The notes: generated by a model not told the origin, from the letters alone. A DNA stretch of 64,000 bases from Limnohabitans sp. Rim47 (GCF_001517545.1 NZ_FBYA01000001.1:778930-842929), one strand, 5' to 3'. Positions 25,601 to 34,304 are shown, numbered from the stretch's first letter. Translations and numbers: made by a program.

Positions 25601-25828
25601 TGGCAAGCGATTGTCGAGTCGGCCGTGCGGCGTTTGCGCCCGATTGTTCTCACGGCAGCGGCGGCTGTTTTGGCCATGATTCCCCTGTCAAGAAGCATCT
25701 TTTGGGGTCCCATGGCGGTCGCCATCATGGGCGGCTTGATCGTGGCCACGGCGCTCACACTGCTGGCGCTGCCTGCGATGTACGCGGCCTGGTTCAGGAT
25801 TCCTCGCCCAAATGAAGCCGGTGCCTGA
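22673..25828 (+). CDS. RND efflux transporter permease
   Basis: The 1051-residue inner-membrane pump has the RND architecture of 12 membrane segments and two large periplasmic loops. The proton-relay helix is visible as LGLLVDDAIIAVEMMVRKME (abridged) with paired Asp, typical of the drug/hydrophobe-exporting class. The second half carries LLGVIALMGMIQRNSVILIDQIE. ATG 22673 lies 4 bases after the adaptor stop. No outer-membrane TolC-like gene follows, so the pair must use a channel encoded elsewhere. Confidence 0.95.
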   Translation: MSSTDNTQFNLSRWALEHPALTRYLMVVLMVLGMASYFQLGQDEDPPFTFRAMVVRAYWPGATAEQMAEQVTDKLERTLQEVPFADKIRSYSKPGEAQIIFQIKDNSKPGDVPQVWYAVRKKIGDMRGSLPPGVVGPFFNDEFGDVYGVIYALSGQGFTAAEVKTQADNLRQSLLRVPDVAKVELFGAQDEKVFVEVSQKKLAQMGLDMGAVLAQLSQQNAVESAGSLQSPVDVVQVRVGGQFQSLEALQAMPIRGVSGVQIRLSDIAVVTRGYVDPPSVKVRHDGQEVIALGVSMAKGGDIIALGKSLRQTVAHMEAALPAGMILTQVQDQPSAVSNSVNEFIKVLIEAVVIVLAVSFLALGLHKRPGNNPLWRRWTLDIRPGLVVGITIPLVLAVTFLAMHYFGIGLHKISLGSLIIALGLLVDDAIIAVEMMVRKMEEGYDKVRAATFAYELTAMPMLTGTLITAAGFLPIGMAKSMTGEYTFAIFAVTVVALLVSWVASVYFVPYLGALLLKPPAHAVLAEHLDSAEMFDTPFYRHFRTWVTWCVTHRWKTIGITVFLFAMGIVGMGKVQQQFFPDSSRPEIMVDLWLPEGSPFKASEDMAKRVEQRLAQEDGVKSVTAWVGSGVPRFYLPLDQVFPQTNVSQLIVLPDDLKAREVLRAKLPALLAQEFPEVRGRVKLLPNGPPVPYPVQFRVVGPDPKVLRLKADEIKAEMRLNANTRGVNDNWNESVKSVRLEVDQAKARALGVTSQSIAQASRTLLSGSTVGQFREGDKLIDIVLRQPLAERDALSDLQQAYVATATGRSIPLLQVANPVFAWESGVMWREGRQYAITVQADIAEGLQGATVTSQLLPSLKKTEATWQGQGLSGYRIEVAGAVEESSKGSASIAAGVPVMLFITFTLLMLQLQSFSRAMLVFLTGPLGMAGVAGALLVLNRPFGFVALLGVIALMGMIQRNSVILIDQIEQDRAAGVAPWQAIVESAVRRLRPIVLTAAAAVLAMIPLSRSIFWGPMAVAIMGGLIVATALTLLALPAMYAAWFRIPRPNEAGA

Positions 25829-25944
25829 ATTTGGCCAATTGAAGCGGCTAAAATAGAAAGTTGACCGATTTCAACCGGGCGGTCAGGTGTGTCATGCGGC
25901 TTTTGGGCTGAATGGCTGGCCTGACGCCCTTTTTGTTTGGACCT

Positions 25945-26031
25945 GCGCGGGTGGCGAAATTGGTAGACGCACCAGGTTTAGGTCCTGACGGTGGCAACAC
26001 TGTGCGGGTTCGAGTCCCGCCCCGCGCACCA
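25945..26031 (+). tRNA. tRNA-Leu (anticodon TAG)
   Basis: The acceptor stem GCGCGGG/CCCGCGC, T arm GCGGG-TTCGAGT-CCCGC, long variable arm and encoded CCA are all present. The anticodon loop TTTAGGT gives TAG, reading CUN leucine codons. The distal pair of the anticodon stem is a C-A mismatch. Confidence 0.97.
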
Positions 26032-26095
26032 ACCGACTTTTGGCCAAAGGGGCAACCCAGCGGCCTGAGAGACATTCAATTAACCGAGAACGACG

Positions 26096-27409
26096 ATGAC
26101 TGTGACTGTTGAAACCCTTGAAAAGCTGGAACGCAAGATCACCCTGACTGTGCCCGTGACGGCCATCCAGTCTGAAGTGGATGCGCGCCTGAAGAAGATG
26201 GCCCGTACCGTCAAGATGGACGGTTTCCGTCCAGGCAAAGTGCCCATGAACGTGGTCACCCAGCGCTATGGCTACTCGGTTCAGTACGAAGTTCTGAACG
26301 ACAAAGTGGGTGAAGCCTTCTCGGTGGCCGCCAACGAAGCCAAAGTGCGCGTGGCAGGTCAGCCCCGCATCTCTGAAAAAGAAGGCGCACCAGAAGGCGA
26401 ATTGAACTTCGAAGCCATTTTTGAGGTGTACCCCGAAGTCAAGCTGGGCAATTTGGCCGATACCGAAGTGGAGAAACTGACCGCTGAGGTCTCTGATGCC
26501 GCCATCGACAAAACTGTCGATATTTTGCGCAAGCAACGCCGCACCTTTGCCCAGCGCGCCCAAGACGCCGCTGCGCAAGACGGCGACCGCGCCACCATCG
26601 ACTTCGAAGGCAAGATCGACGGTGAAGTGTTCTCTGGCGGCAAGGCCGAAGACTTCCAGTTCATTTTGGGCGACGGCCAGATGCTCAAGGAATTTGAAGA
26701 CGCCGTGCGTGGCATGAAGTTTGGCGAAAGCAAGACTTTCCCGCTGGCTTTCCCTGCCGACTACCACGGCCAAGACGTGGCGGGTAAAACAGCCGACTTC
26801 ATGGTGACCGTCAAGAAGCTCGAAGCCGCCAACTTGCCTGAAGTCAACGAAGCACTTGCCAAGTCTTTGGGCATTGCCGATGCGACCGTTGAAGGTTTGC
26901 GTGCTGATATCCGTAAAAACCTCGAGCGCGAAGTCAAATTCCGCTTGCTGGCCCGCAACAAACAAGCCGCTATGGACGCTTTGGTGGCCAAGGCCGAGCT
27001 GGACTTGCCTCAGTCGATCGTTCAGTCCGAAATTGAGCGCCTGAAAGACGGCGCCCGCGCTGACCTGAAGCAACGCGGCATCAAGGACGCCGACAAAGCC
27101 CCGATCCCTGACGATATCTTCCGTCCTCAAGCCGAGCAGCGCGTGCGCCTGGGCCTGGTCGTGGCCGAAGTCGTGCGTGGCAACACACTGCACGCCAAAC
27201 CAGAACAGATCAAAGCCCACATCGAAGAACTGGCCGCCAGTTACGAGCGTCCCGATGATGTGGTGCGTTGGTACAACAGCGACAACCAGCGCTTGGCCGA
27301 AGTCGAAGCCGTGGTCATCGAGAGCAATGTGTCTGATTTCGTCCTGGCTCAAGCCAAAGTAGTCGAAAAAGCCATCACTTTTGAAGAGCTGATGGGCCAA
27401 CAAGCCTGA
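26096..27409 (+). CDS. tig: Trigger factor
   Basis: This 437-residue ribosome-associated chaperone and prolyl isomerase has the ribosome-binding signature FRPGKVP near residue 43. The FKBP-like domain (about 155-240) includes DGDRATIDFEGKIDGE and FILGDGQMLKEFE. A helical substrate-binding C-terminal part follows. It heads the tig-clpP-clpX-lon cluster, the usual order in proteobacteria. Confidence 0.98.
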   Translation: MTVTVETLEKLERKITLTVPVTAIQSEVDARLKKMARTVKMDGFRPGKVPMNVVTQRYGYSVQYEVLNDKVGEAFSVAANEAKVRVAGQPRISEKEGAPEGELNFEAIFEVYPEVKLGNLADTEVEKLTAEVSDAAIDKTVDILRKQRRTFAQRAQDAAAQDGDRATIDFEGKIDGEVFSGGKAEDFQFILGDGQMLKEFEDAVRGMKFGESKTFPLAFPADYHGQDVAGKTADFMVTVKKLEAANLPEVNEALAKSLGIADATVEGLRADIRKNLEREVKFRLLARNKQAAMDALVAKAELDLPQSIVQSEIERLKDGARADLKQRGIKDADKAPIPDDIFRPQAEQRVRLGLVVAEVVRGNTLHAKPEQIKAHIEELAASYERPDDVVRWYNSDNQRLAEVEAVVIESNVSDFVLAQAKVVEKAITFEELMGQQA

Positions 27410-27431
27410 TAGAACTTTGATTCTATTGAGA

Positions 27432-27476
27432 ATGGGGCTTGTGCCGGGCTTGCAGTCAGGCAAACAAGCCCCATCT
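27432..27476 (+). promoter_or_regulatory. 11-bp inverted repeat and possible sigma-32 promoter before clpP
   Basis: ATGGGGCTTGT (27432-27442) and ACAAGCCCCAT (27464-27474) are perfect inverted arms. The same bases contain CTTGCA (27449) and CCCCATCT (27469) with a 14-base spacer, close to the heat-shock consensus CTTGAA/CCCCATNT. It may be a terminator for tig, a heat-shock promoter for clpP, or both. Confidence 0.5.
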
Positions 27477-27531
27477 CTTTGGTGGGTTGAAAACTCGGGT
27501 TAAAGTCATCCGTGACATTCTTGGAGAAATG

Positions 27532-28140
27532 ATGAGCGCACTGGAAATCACAAATTTGGGCATGGTGCCCATGGTCGTTGAGCAGTCGGGTCGTGGCGAA
27601 CGCGCCTACGACATCTATTCGCGTTTGCTCAAAGAGCGCGTGATCTTTTTGGTGGGTGAGGTCAATGACCACATGGCCAACCTGATCGTCGCCCAGTTGC
27701 TGTTTTTGGAGAGCGAAAACCCCGAAAAGGACATTTCGCTGTACATCAACTCTCCCGGTGGCTCGGTGAGCGCCGGCATGGCGATTTACGACACCATGAA
27801 CTTCATCAAGCCCGATGTGTCCACCTTGTGCAACGGCATGGCCGCCAGCATGGGCGCGTTTTTGCTGTCTTCGGGTGCCAAGGGCAAGCGCTTTTCGCTG
27901 CCCAACTCCAAGATCATGATTCACCAGCCTTTGGGCGGTGCCCGTGGTCAGGCCACAGAGATCGAGATCGCTGCCCGTGAAATCGTGAAGACCCGTGCAC
28001 ACCTCAACCGCATCTTGTCCGAGAACACGGGCCAGCCCCTGGAAAAGATTGAGCTCGATACCGAGCGCGACTATTACCTGTCTGCGACCGAGGCCAAAGA
28101 CTACGGTTTGGTGGACGAAGTCATTTCAAAACGCGCTTGA
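27532..28140 (+). CDS. clpP: ATP-dependent Clp protease proteolytic subunit
   Basis: This 202-residue serine protease forms the tetradecameric chamber of ClpXP. Catalytic Ser lies in NGMAASMGAFLL and His in MIHQPLGGARG; Asp follows in ELDTERD. Two ATGs stand together at 27529 and 27532; the second is better spaced from the TTGGAGAA ribosome site. clpX follows after about 100 bases containing a hairpin. Confidence 0.97.
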   Translation: MSALEITNLGMVPMVVEQSGRGERAYDIYSRLLKERVIFLVGEVNDHMANLIVAQLLFLESENPEKDISLYINSPGGSVSAGMAIYDTMNFIKPDVSTLCNGMAASMGAFLLSSGAKGKRFSLPNSKIMIHQPLGGARGQATEIEIAAREIVKTRAHLNRILSENTGQPLEKIELDTERDYYLSATEAKDYGLVDEVISKRA

Positions 28141-28167
28141 TGGTCGGCTCGTCCGGCCCCCTGGCTG

Positions 28168-28204
28168 ACGGCGTTTACCTTGACCGGGTGAGCGCCGTTT
28201 TTCT
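28168..28204 (+). terminator. Terminator-like hairpin between clpP and clpX
   Basis: ACGGCG and CGCCGT pair across a partly paired loop (TTTACC/GGGTGA) and are followed by a T run. Partial termination would lower clpX relative to clpP. Confidence 0.6.
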
Positions 28205-28245
28205 TTCGTTATCATTGAAGAATTCTGGATTCCGAGGCGACATTT

Positions 28246-29511
28246 ATGGCCGATAAAAAAGGCTCGACAACTGAGAAAAACCTGTTCTGCTCCTTCTGCG
28301 GCAAAAGCCAGCACGAGGTCAAAAAGCTGATTGCAGGTCCATCGGTTTTCATTTGCGACGAATGCATTGACTTGTGCAACGACATCGTGCGCGATGAACT
28401 GGCCACCACGACGGTGGCCGATGGGGCCAAAGAAGGCTTGCCTACGCCACTGGACATCAAGACCAACTTGGACAACTACGTGATTGGCCAGGAAAAGGCC
28501 AAGCGAAGCCTGGCGGTGGCGGTTTATAACCATTACAAGCGCCTCAAGCACAAAGAAAGTGCGAAGAAAGACGACGTCGAACTGGCCAAAAGCAACATCT
28601 TGCTGATCGGCCCCACGGGTTCTGGCAAGACCTTGCTGGCTCAGACCATGGCCCGCATGCTGGACGTGCCTTTTGTCATGGCCGACGCCACTACCTTGAC
28701 CGAAGCGGGTTATGTGGGCGAAGACGTCGAGAACATCGTCGCCAAACTCCTGCAAACCTGCAATTACGATGTGGAGCGTGCCCAGCGCGGCATCGTCTAC
28801 ATCGATGAAATCGACAAGATCACCCGCAAGTCGGATAACCCCTCGATCACCCGTGATGTATCTGGTGAAGGCGTGCAGCAGGCCTTGCTCAAGCTGGTCG
28901 AAGGCACCATGGCCAGCGTGCCCCCGCAGGGCGGCCGCAAGCACCCCAATCAAGACTTTTTGCAAATCGACACTACCAACATCTTGTTCATTTGCGGCGG
29001 TGCATTTGCTGGACTCGAAAAAGTCATTGAAAACCGCACCGAGTCTGGTGGCATCGGTTTTGGTGCAACAGTCAAGAGCAAGAAGCAACGTTCCATCACG
29101 GACGTGTTCAATGAAGTTGAGCCCGAAGATCTGATCAAGTTTGGTCTGATTCCCGAGCTGGTGGGCCGTTTGCCTGTGGTGGCCACTTTGGCCGAGCTGA
29201 GCGAAGATGCTTTGGTTCAAATCTTGACCGAGCCCAAAAACGCAGTGGTCAAGCAGTTCACCAAACTGCTGGCCATGGAGGGCGTGGAGCTCGAAGTTCG
29301 GCCCAACGCGCTGGCCGCCATGGCCCGCAAGGCCTTGGCACGCAAGACCGGTGCCCGTGGTTTGCGGTCCATCATGGAGCAGGCTTTGATCGATACGATG
29401 TTTGAATTGCCCAATGCGGTCAATGTTGAAAAAGTGGTGGTGGACGAGTCCGTCATCGATGACAACAAACCACCGCTGCTGGTTTACCGCGAGTCGGCCA
29501 AACAGGCCTGA
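28246..29511 (+). CDS. clpX: ATP-dependent Clp protease ATP-binding subunit ClpX
   Basis: This 421-residue AAA+ unfoldase feeds substrates to ClpP. The N-terminal zinc-binding domain has four cysteines (CSFCGK and CDECIDLC). Walker A is GPTGSGKT, Walker B VYIDEIDKI, and the pore loop region AGYVGEDVE is intact. The C-terminal domain is complete. Length and start are normal for the family. Confidence 0.98.
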   Translation: MADKKGSTTEKNLFCSFCGKSQHEVKKLIAGPSVFICDECIDLCNDIVRDELATTTVADGAKEGLPTPLDIKTNLDNYVIGQEKAKRSLAVAVYNHYKRLKHKESAKKDDVELAKSNILLIGPTGSGKTLLAQTMARMLDVPFVMADATTLTEAGYVGEDVENIVAKLLQTCNYDVERAQRGIVYIDEIDKITRKSDNPSITRDVSGEGVQQALLKLVEGTMASVPPQGGRKHPNQDFLQIDTTNILFICGGAFAGLEKVIENRTESGGIGFGATVKSKKQRSITDVFNEVEPEDLIKFGLIPELVGRLPVVATLAELSEDALVQILTEPKNAVVKQFTKLLAMEGVELEVRPNALAAMARKALARKTGARGLRSIMEQALIDTMFELPNAVNVEKVVVDESVIDDNKPPLLVYRESAKQA

Positions 29512-29513
29512 CC

Positions 29514-29584
29514 CACATGCGCAGCACCGCGATGACGACCCTTTTTATTGGACGGGTTGAAATCGCGGCCGCAGCATCCATGTG
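29514..29584 (+). promoter_or_regulatory. Imperfect inverted repeats and possible heat-shock promoter before lon
   Basis: Nested arms CACATG/CATGTG (29514, 29579) and CCGCGAT/ATCGCGG (29527, 29562) flank an AT-rich centre. TTGAAA (29557) and TCCATGTG (29577) with a 14-base spacer resemble a sigma-32 promoter. Both readings are tentative. Confidence 0.35.
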
Positions 29585-29610
29585 CAGCTGAATTGACCTG
29601 AGGGACACAC

Positions 29611-32034
29611 ATGTCTGGACACACACCTTTACCGCCCACCCCGATCGAATTACCCATGTTGCCGCTGCGTGACGTGGTCGTGTTCCCTCACATGGTGATT
29701 CCTTTGTTTGTGGGGCGTCCCAAGAGCATCAAGGCCCTTGAATCGGCCATGGCCGCTGAGCGCCGCATCATGCTGGTGGCCCAAAAAACCGCCGCCAAGG
29801 ACGAGCCCGCGACGGACGATATGTTCGAAGTCGGTTGTGTTTCGACCATTTTGCAAATGCTCAAACTGCCTGATGGCACCGTCAAAGTGTTGGTCGAAGG
29901 CCAACAGCGCGCCTTGGTCAAGTCCATTGTCGATGGCGAGGCGCATTTTGTGGCCACGGTCACCCCGGTTGAGCCATCCGCCGAACAGGCAGAGCCGACC
30001 AGCGAAATCGAAGCCCTGCGCCGTGCCGTGATGCAGCAGTTTGACCAGTACGTCAAGCTCAACAAGAAAATCCCACCCGAGATCCTGACCTCGATCTCCA
30101 GCATCGACGATCCGGGCCGACTGGCGGACACGATTGCCGCGCACTTGCCGCTCAAACTCGAGAACAAACAGCAGGTTCTGGATTTGGCCAGCATCAAGGC
30201 GCGGTTGGAAAACCTGTTTGCCCAGTTGGAGCACGAGGTTGACATCCTGAATGTCGACAAGCGCATCCGGGGTCGCGTCAAGCGCCAGATGGAAAAAAAC
30301 CAGCGCGACTTTTACCTGAACGAACAGGTCAAAGCCATCCAGAAAGAACTGGGCGAAGGCGAAGAGGGCGCTGACATCGAAGAAATCGAGAAGAAGATCA
30401 AAGCGGCCAAGATGTCTGCTGAGGCCCGTAAAAAGGCCGAAGGCGAGCTGAAAAAACTCAAGCTGATGTCGCCCATGTCGGCCGAAGCCTCGGTGGTGCG
30501 AAACTATCTCGATGTGTTGATTGGCCTGCCTTGGGGCAAAAAAACCAAGCTCAAGCACGACCTGGCCAACGCCGAAGACGTGTTGAATCAGGACCATTTT
30601 GGCTTGGACAAAGTCAAAGACCGCATCCTTGAATATCTTGCTGTGCAGCAACGCGTTGACAAGGTCAAGGCCCCCATTTTGTGTCTGGTTGGGCCACCGG
30701 GCGTGGGCAAGACCTCGCTGGGTCAATCCATTGCCAAGGCCACGGGTCGCAAATACGTGCGCATGGCCCTGGGTGGCATGCGTGACGAAGCCGAAATTCG
30801 CGGCCACCGCCGCACCTACATCGGGGCGTTGCCCGGCAAGGTGCTGCAGAACCTGAACAAAGTTGGCACCAAAAATCCGCTGTTCTTGCTCGATGAAATC
30901 GACAAACTGGGCACGGATTTCCGGGGTGATCCATCAAGCGCCTTGCTTGAGGTACTTGATCCCGAGCAAAACCACACCTTTGGTGACCATTACGTTGAGG
31001 TCGATTTCGACCTGAGCGATGTGATGTTTGTGGCAACGTCCAATTCGATGAACATCCCCTCGGCCCTTTTGGACCGTATGGAAGTCATTCGTTTGTCTGG
31101 TTATACCGAAGACGAAAAAACCAGCATCGCCATGAAGTATTTGCTCCCCAAGCAAATGACCAACAACGGTGTGAAAGATGCTGAGTTGAACGTGACCGAA
31201 GACGCTGTGCGTGATGTGGTGCGTTACTACACCCGCGAGGCAGGTGTGCGTTCGCTCGAACGTGAACTCGGCAAAATTTGCCGCAAAGTTGTCAAGGCCT
31301 TGCTGCTCAAGCAAATGAAGCCACAAGTTGTGGTGAACGCTGACAACCTGAATGACTTTCTGGGCGTGCGCAAGTACAGCTACGGCCGTGCCGAGCAAAA
31401 GAACCAGGTGGGCCAGGTGGTGGGCTTGGCCTGGACCGAAGTGGGCGGCGATTTGCTGACCATTGAGGCGGCTTTGATGCCAGGCAAAGGCGTCATCACC
31501 CGTACCGGTTCGCTGGGCGATGTGATGAAAGAATCTGTTGAGGCGGCCCGCACTGTGGTGCGCAGCCGATCGCGTTTGTTGGGTATCAAGGACGAAGTCT
31601 TTGAAAAGAAAGACCTGCACATCCACGTTCCTGATGGGGCAACGCCCAAAGACGGTCCGAGCGCGGGTGCGGCTATGACAACAGCGATGGTGTCGGCCAT
31701 GACAGGCATTCCCGTGCGTGCAGATGTCGCCATGACCGGTGAAATCACGTTGCGCGGTGAAGTGACCGCTATTGGTGGCCTGAAAGAAAAGCTGCTGGCC
31801 GCTTTGCGCGGTGGTATCAAAACCGTTTTGATTCCAGAAGACAACGTCAAAGACCTGCAAGAAATTCCTGAGAATGTCAAAAATGGTTTGGAGATCGTGC
31901 CTGTGAAATGGATTGACCAAGTTTTGGACATAGCTTTGGAAGCCAAACCAGTCCCATTGAGTGACGAAGAGGTCGCCGCGGCTGCTGTGCCCGCCGTGTC
32001 AGCCACAGCCAAAGTGGATGCTGTAAAACATTGA
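29611..32034 (+). CDS. lon: ATP-dependent protease Lon
   Basis: The 807-residue protein degrades misfolded and short-lived regulatory proteins. The N-terminal substrate domain starts IELPMLPLRDVVVFPHMVIP (abridged). The AAA+ module has Walker A GPPGVGKT and Walker B FLLDEIDKL. The protease domain has the catalytic Ser in DGPSAGAAM and Lys in GGLKEKLLAA. The C-terminus has an Ala/Val-rich extension. The gene closes the proteostasis cluster. Confidence 0.98.
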   Translation: MSGHTPLPPTPIELPMLPLRDVVVFPHMVIPLFVGRPKSIKALESAMAAERRIMLVAQKTAAKDEPATDDMFEVGCVSTILQMLKLPDGTVKVLVEGQQRALVKSIVDGEAHFVATVTPVEPSAEQAEPTSEIEALRRAVMQQFDQYVKLNKKIPPEILTSISSIDDPGRLADTIAAHLPLKLENKQQVLDLASIKARLENLFAQLEHEVDILNVDKRIRGRVKRQMEKNQRDFYLNEQVKAIQKELGEGEEGADIEEIEKKIKAAKMSAEARKKAEGELKKLKLMSPMSAEASVVRNYLDVLIGLPWGKKTKLKHDLANAEDVLNQDHFGLDKVKDRILEYLAVQQRVDKVKAPILCLVGPPGVGKTSLGQSIAKATGRKYVRMALGGMRDEAEIRGHRRTYIGALPGKVLQNLNKVGTKNPLFLLDEIDKLGTDFRGDPSSALLEVLDPEQNHTFGDHYVEVDFDLSDVMFVATSNSMNIPSALLDRMEVIRLSGYTEDEKTSIAMKYLLPKQMTNNGVKDAELNVTEDAVRDVVRYYTREAGVRSLERELGKICRKVVKALLLKQMKPQVVVNADNLNDFLGVRKYSYGRAEQKNQVGQVVGLAWTEVGGDLLTIEAALMPGKGVITRTGSLGDVMKESVEAARTVVRSRSRLLGIKDEVFEKKDLHIHVPDGATPKDGPSAGAAMTTAMVSAMTGIPVRADVAMTGEITLRGEVTAIGGLKEKLLAALRGGIKTVLIPEDNVKDLQEIPENVKNGLEIVPVKWIDQVLDIALEAKPVPLSDEEVAAAAVPAVSATAKVDAVKH

Positions 32035-32130
32035 TGCAAATTTTTCGGGGCACCTCAAAATGCCCTGAAATCTGCATTACAATTCACACATCGCAGCGAA
32101 CAAAGCATACAATGCCAAGTTCACTGAAAT

Positions 32131-32206
<76 letters not shown>

Positions 32207-32237
32207 AACATTGAAAGAAGTACCAATATCTTTCAGC

Positions 32238-32266
32238 AAAAAGGGAAGCATATGCTTCCCTTTTTT
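32238..32266 (+). terminator. Terminator after tRNA-Gly copy 1
   Basis: AAAAAGGGAAGCAT pairs with ATGCTTCCCTTTTT, a perfect palindrome with a T tail. It works in either direction. Confidence 0.85.
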
Positions 32267-32388
32267 GTTGGTTGGTTCGAAAAACGGTGCCCTCAAGTTC
32301 GGCGTTTCGATTGACCAAGAACATGGTTTTTTGATACTTGGGATGGAGAAATCTTCATTTTCTCGTTGTATAATTTGAGGCTTAGAAT

Positions 32389-32464
<76 letters not shown>

Positions 32465-32495
32465 AACATTGAAAGACATTCCATCGTCTTTCAGA

Positions 32496-32525
32496 AAAAA
32501 TGGGAAGCACCTGCTTCCCATTTTT
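32496..32525 (+). terminator. Terminator after tRNA-Gly copy 2
   Basis: AAAAATGGGAAGCA pairs with TGCTTCCCATTTTT around a 2-base centre. It is a diverged copy of the terminator after the first tRNA-Gly. Confidence 0.85.
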
Positions 32526-32539
32526 GTCAGCATGACTCT

Positions 32540-32613
32540 GGCGCGATAGCAAAGCGGTTATGCAACGGATTGCAAATCCGTCTAGCCCAGTTCGACTCTG
32601 GGTCGCGCCTCCA
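32540..32613 (+). tRNA. tRNA-Cys (GCA)
   Basis: The 74-base cloverleaf has acceptor arms GGCGCGA/TCGCGCC, anticodon loop TTGCAAA (GCA) and encoded CCA. A bidirectional terminator follows at once. Confidence 0.97.
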
Positions 32614-32617
32614 GATT

Positions 32618-32654
32618 AAAAGCCGCTACTGCTTCATGCCGTAGCGGCTTTTTT
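32618..32654. terminator. Bidirectional terminator between tRNA-Cys and a convergent gene
   Basis: AAAAGCCGCTAC pairs with GTAGCGGCTTTT across an 11-base loop and runs into T. Its end touches the stop of the minus-strand membrane protein. Confidence 0.85.
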
Positions 32655-33438
32655 ACCATTTGGCAGCCGAACAATACAAAATGGCCGGGAACGTGGCGAT
32701 CCAAGCCCAGAAAAACCGGTTGAGGCCGAAAAACACGAACACCATAAAGTGGAAGAGGGTCGCCACAGCGCAAAACAGCCAGGCCAGTCGAACATCTAGC
32801 AGCGCGATTGGAAAGCAGCCTTCCCAAACCGTAAATGACCAGGAACAGATCCTGGCTATCGTGGGGTTCCTGAAAATGCTTTGGGCAGGCAATGGGCCAT
32901 AGACGCCGGTGTCTAAAAAGAGCGTCATGGCGTGGCCTGACCGCCACTCTGGGCGTAGCAGCTTGACCCAGCCGGAGACGAAATACGAGCTGATCGTTTG
33001 CAGGCTGATGTACCAAAATCCGGCTCGCCAGCCCAGAGGACTGTCTGTCATGTTGCCCACGATGTGCGCCAGCAAGAGTCCTGTGATGGCGACCAGGGTC
33101 ATGAAGTCGCTGCCGCCATTGAACGCCCCGCGCCAGCGCAAAAGCAAGAGCATCGCGATCAAAAACAGCAGCAGGGCGCCTATCAATCCGATGTGCCCCA
33201 ACATCAATGCCATCGCGAGCGCCAGACGCAAGCCCAGCAATGCTTTGTAGGGGCGTGGCTGGAACAGCTTGTTCAGACAAAATTTAATCCAGGCAGGGCG
33301 TGCGGGAATTTCTTGTTGAAGAATCGGCCAGACGGCCACACGGTCCAGTGACTGCACACGCAGGTATTCAAGCGTTTGCAGCAGCAGGCTCCAGCCCAGC
33401 AGAACTTCAAAAATGCGAACGGCCAGTGTCAAGCTCAT
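32653..33438 (-). CDS. Multi-span membrane protein, HTTM/DoxX-like, unknown function
   Basis: The 261-residue protein has about seven hydrophobic segments (for example LLGLRLALAMALMLGHIGLI and LLFLIAMLLLL). Polar signatures include NGGSDFMTLV, WYISLQTISSYFVSGWVKLLRPEW (abridged) and LPAQSIFRNP. The layout resembles HTTM-domain (vitamin K carboxylase-like) proteins, but the catalytic residues of that family are not evident. The gene overlaps the upstream gene by 4 bases (ATGA), so the two are translationally coupled. Confidence 0.65.
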   Translation of the reverse strand: MSLTLAVRIFEVLLGWSLLLQTLEYLRVQSLDRVAVWPILQQEIPARPAWIKFCLNKLFQPRPYKALLGLRLALAMALMLGHIGLIGALLLFLIAMLLLLRWRGAFNGGSDFMTLVAITGLLLAHIVGNMTDSPLGWRAGFWYISLQTISSYFVSGWVKLLRPEWRSGHAMTLFLDTGVYGPLPAQSIFRNPTIARICSWSFTVWEGCFPIALLDVRLAWLFCAVATLFHFMVFVFFGLNRFFWAWIATFPAILYCSAAKW

Positions 33439-33968
33439 GTGGGTATTTCTGGCGATTGCAGCATGAGATGGCTACTTTGAGTTCCAGGCATTTCCATTCG
33501 CACTTCAAATTGGAAAGCCGAAAGGTCGCGTAGCGGTTCTTCGGTCATCATGGGGCGATCACCCCATTGGCCGCCTGCAATGGCTTGCCTGGCTAAACGA
33601 CTGACCAACTGGTAAGTCACCCGTTGCCGAATGTCTGCGCCATCGGGCAAGTCGTTGATGTCGTTGGCCAGGTGATCAACCAGGTTTTGGTGGGTGAGCG
33701 CCAAGTTGACGGCCGGGTTGTGGACAAGATGCAGCGGTTTGAGAGGCAACCTTGGATAAACCAGGCGCCAGCCGGACCAGTTGCCCATTTTTGATTGGCC
33801 ACGAACATACAGGCGAGGGGTGAGGTTGATGCCGTGGTAGAACTTCCAGTTTGGAAAAAACGCGCGAAAGAAAAAAAGCCAGGGTCCTTCAATGCTGCCC
33901 CCGCGTTTGCGAAGGGTGATCGCCAACAAGGCGAAATAGGCCACGATCAACAGGGGAGTGAAGTCCAT
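33435..33968 (-). CDS. Unknown protein coupled to the membrane protein gene
   Basis: A 177-residue protein with one N-terminal membrane segment (TPLLIVAYFALLAITLRKRG) and a soluble C-terminal domain rich in basic and aromatic residues (FFRAFFPNWKFYHGINLTPRLYVRG, abridged). It overlaps the next gene by 4 bases. The pair probably acts as one membrane complex. No family is recognised. Confidence 0.6.
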   Translation of the reverse strand: MDFTPLLIVAYFALLAITLRKRGGSIEGPWLFFFRAFFPNWKFYHGINLTPRLYVRGQSKMGNWSGWRLVYPRLPLKPLHLVHNPAVNLALTHQNLVDHLANDINDLPDGADIRQRVTYQLVSRLARQAIAGGQWGDRPMMTEEPLRDLSAFQFEVRMEMPGTQSSHLMLQSPEIPT

Positions 33969-34096
33969 GTGGCCAGTTTATCGCCTGTTCAATGGCCAAA
34001 GCCATGCGGATCGATGTCAACTTGACGCGATCACCGCTCAAAACAGTGCATTCTTGTGGCCTAATATCGCTTTGCATTATTTATCTGGAGCCATAG

Positions 34097-34267
34097 ATGG
34101 GCAACAAAATCGTTACCGAAGCAGATCGTAAATTCACCGCACCCCTGCCTGCATTGCCTGGCGTGACTTTGCCCACCCATGGCCGCGGTCAGCGAGTGAG
34201 TTTGGAGCGTGGTGTTTCCACCCGCAACAAGAAGAACCCCGGCAAGCGCTCCAAAAAAGGCGGCTGA
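34097..34267 (+). CDS. Small basic protein of unknown function
   Basis: This 56-residue frame begins MGNKIVTEADRKFTAPLPAL and ends in a Lys/Arg/Gly-rich tail (TRNKKNPGKRSKKGG). The ATG has TCTGGAG 8 bases upstream, and a strong terminator follows at 34305. The promoter-like, ribosome-site, frame and terminator arrangement makes a real monocistronic gene likely. The basic tail suggests nucleic-acid or ribosome contact, which is inferred only from charge. Confidence 0.65.
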   Translation: MGNKIVTEADRKFTAPLPALPGVTLPTHGRGQRVSLERGVSTRNKKNPGKRSKKGG

Positions 34268-34304
34268 TTGAACGGACCTGGTGTGAGCCGGTTCTTTAAT
34301 GCCC

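Noticed and set aside
24251..25606. 451-codon minus-strand frame inside the RND pump gene
   Set aside because: The His/Gln-rich composition is typical of antisense to GC-rich coding DNA.
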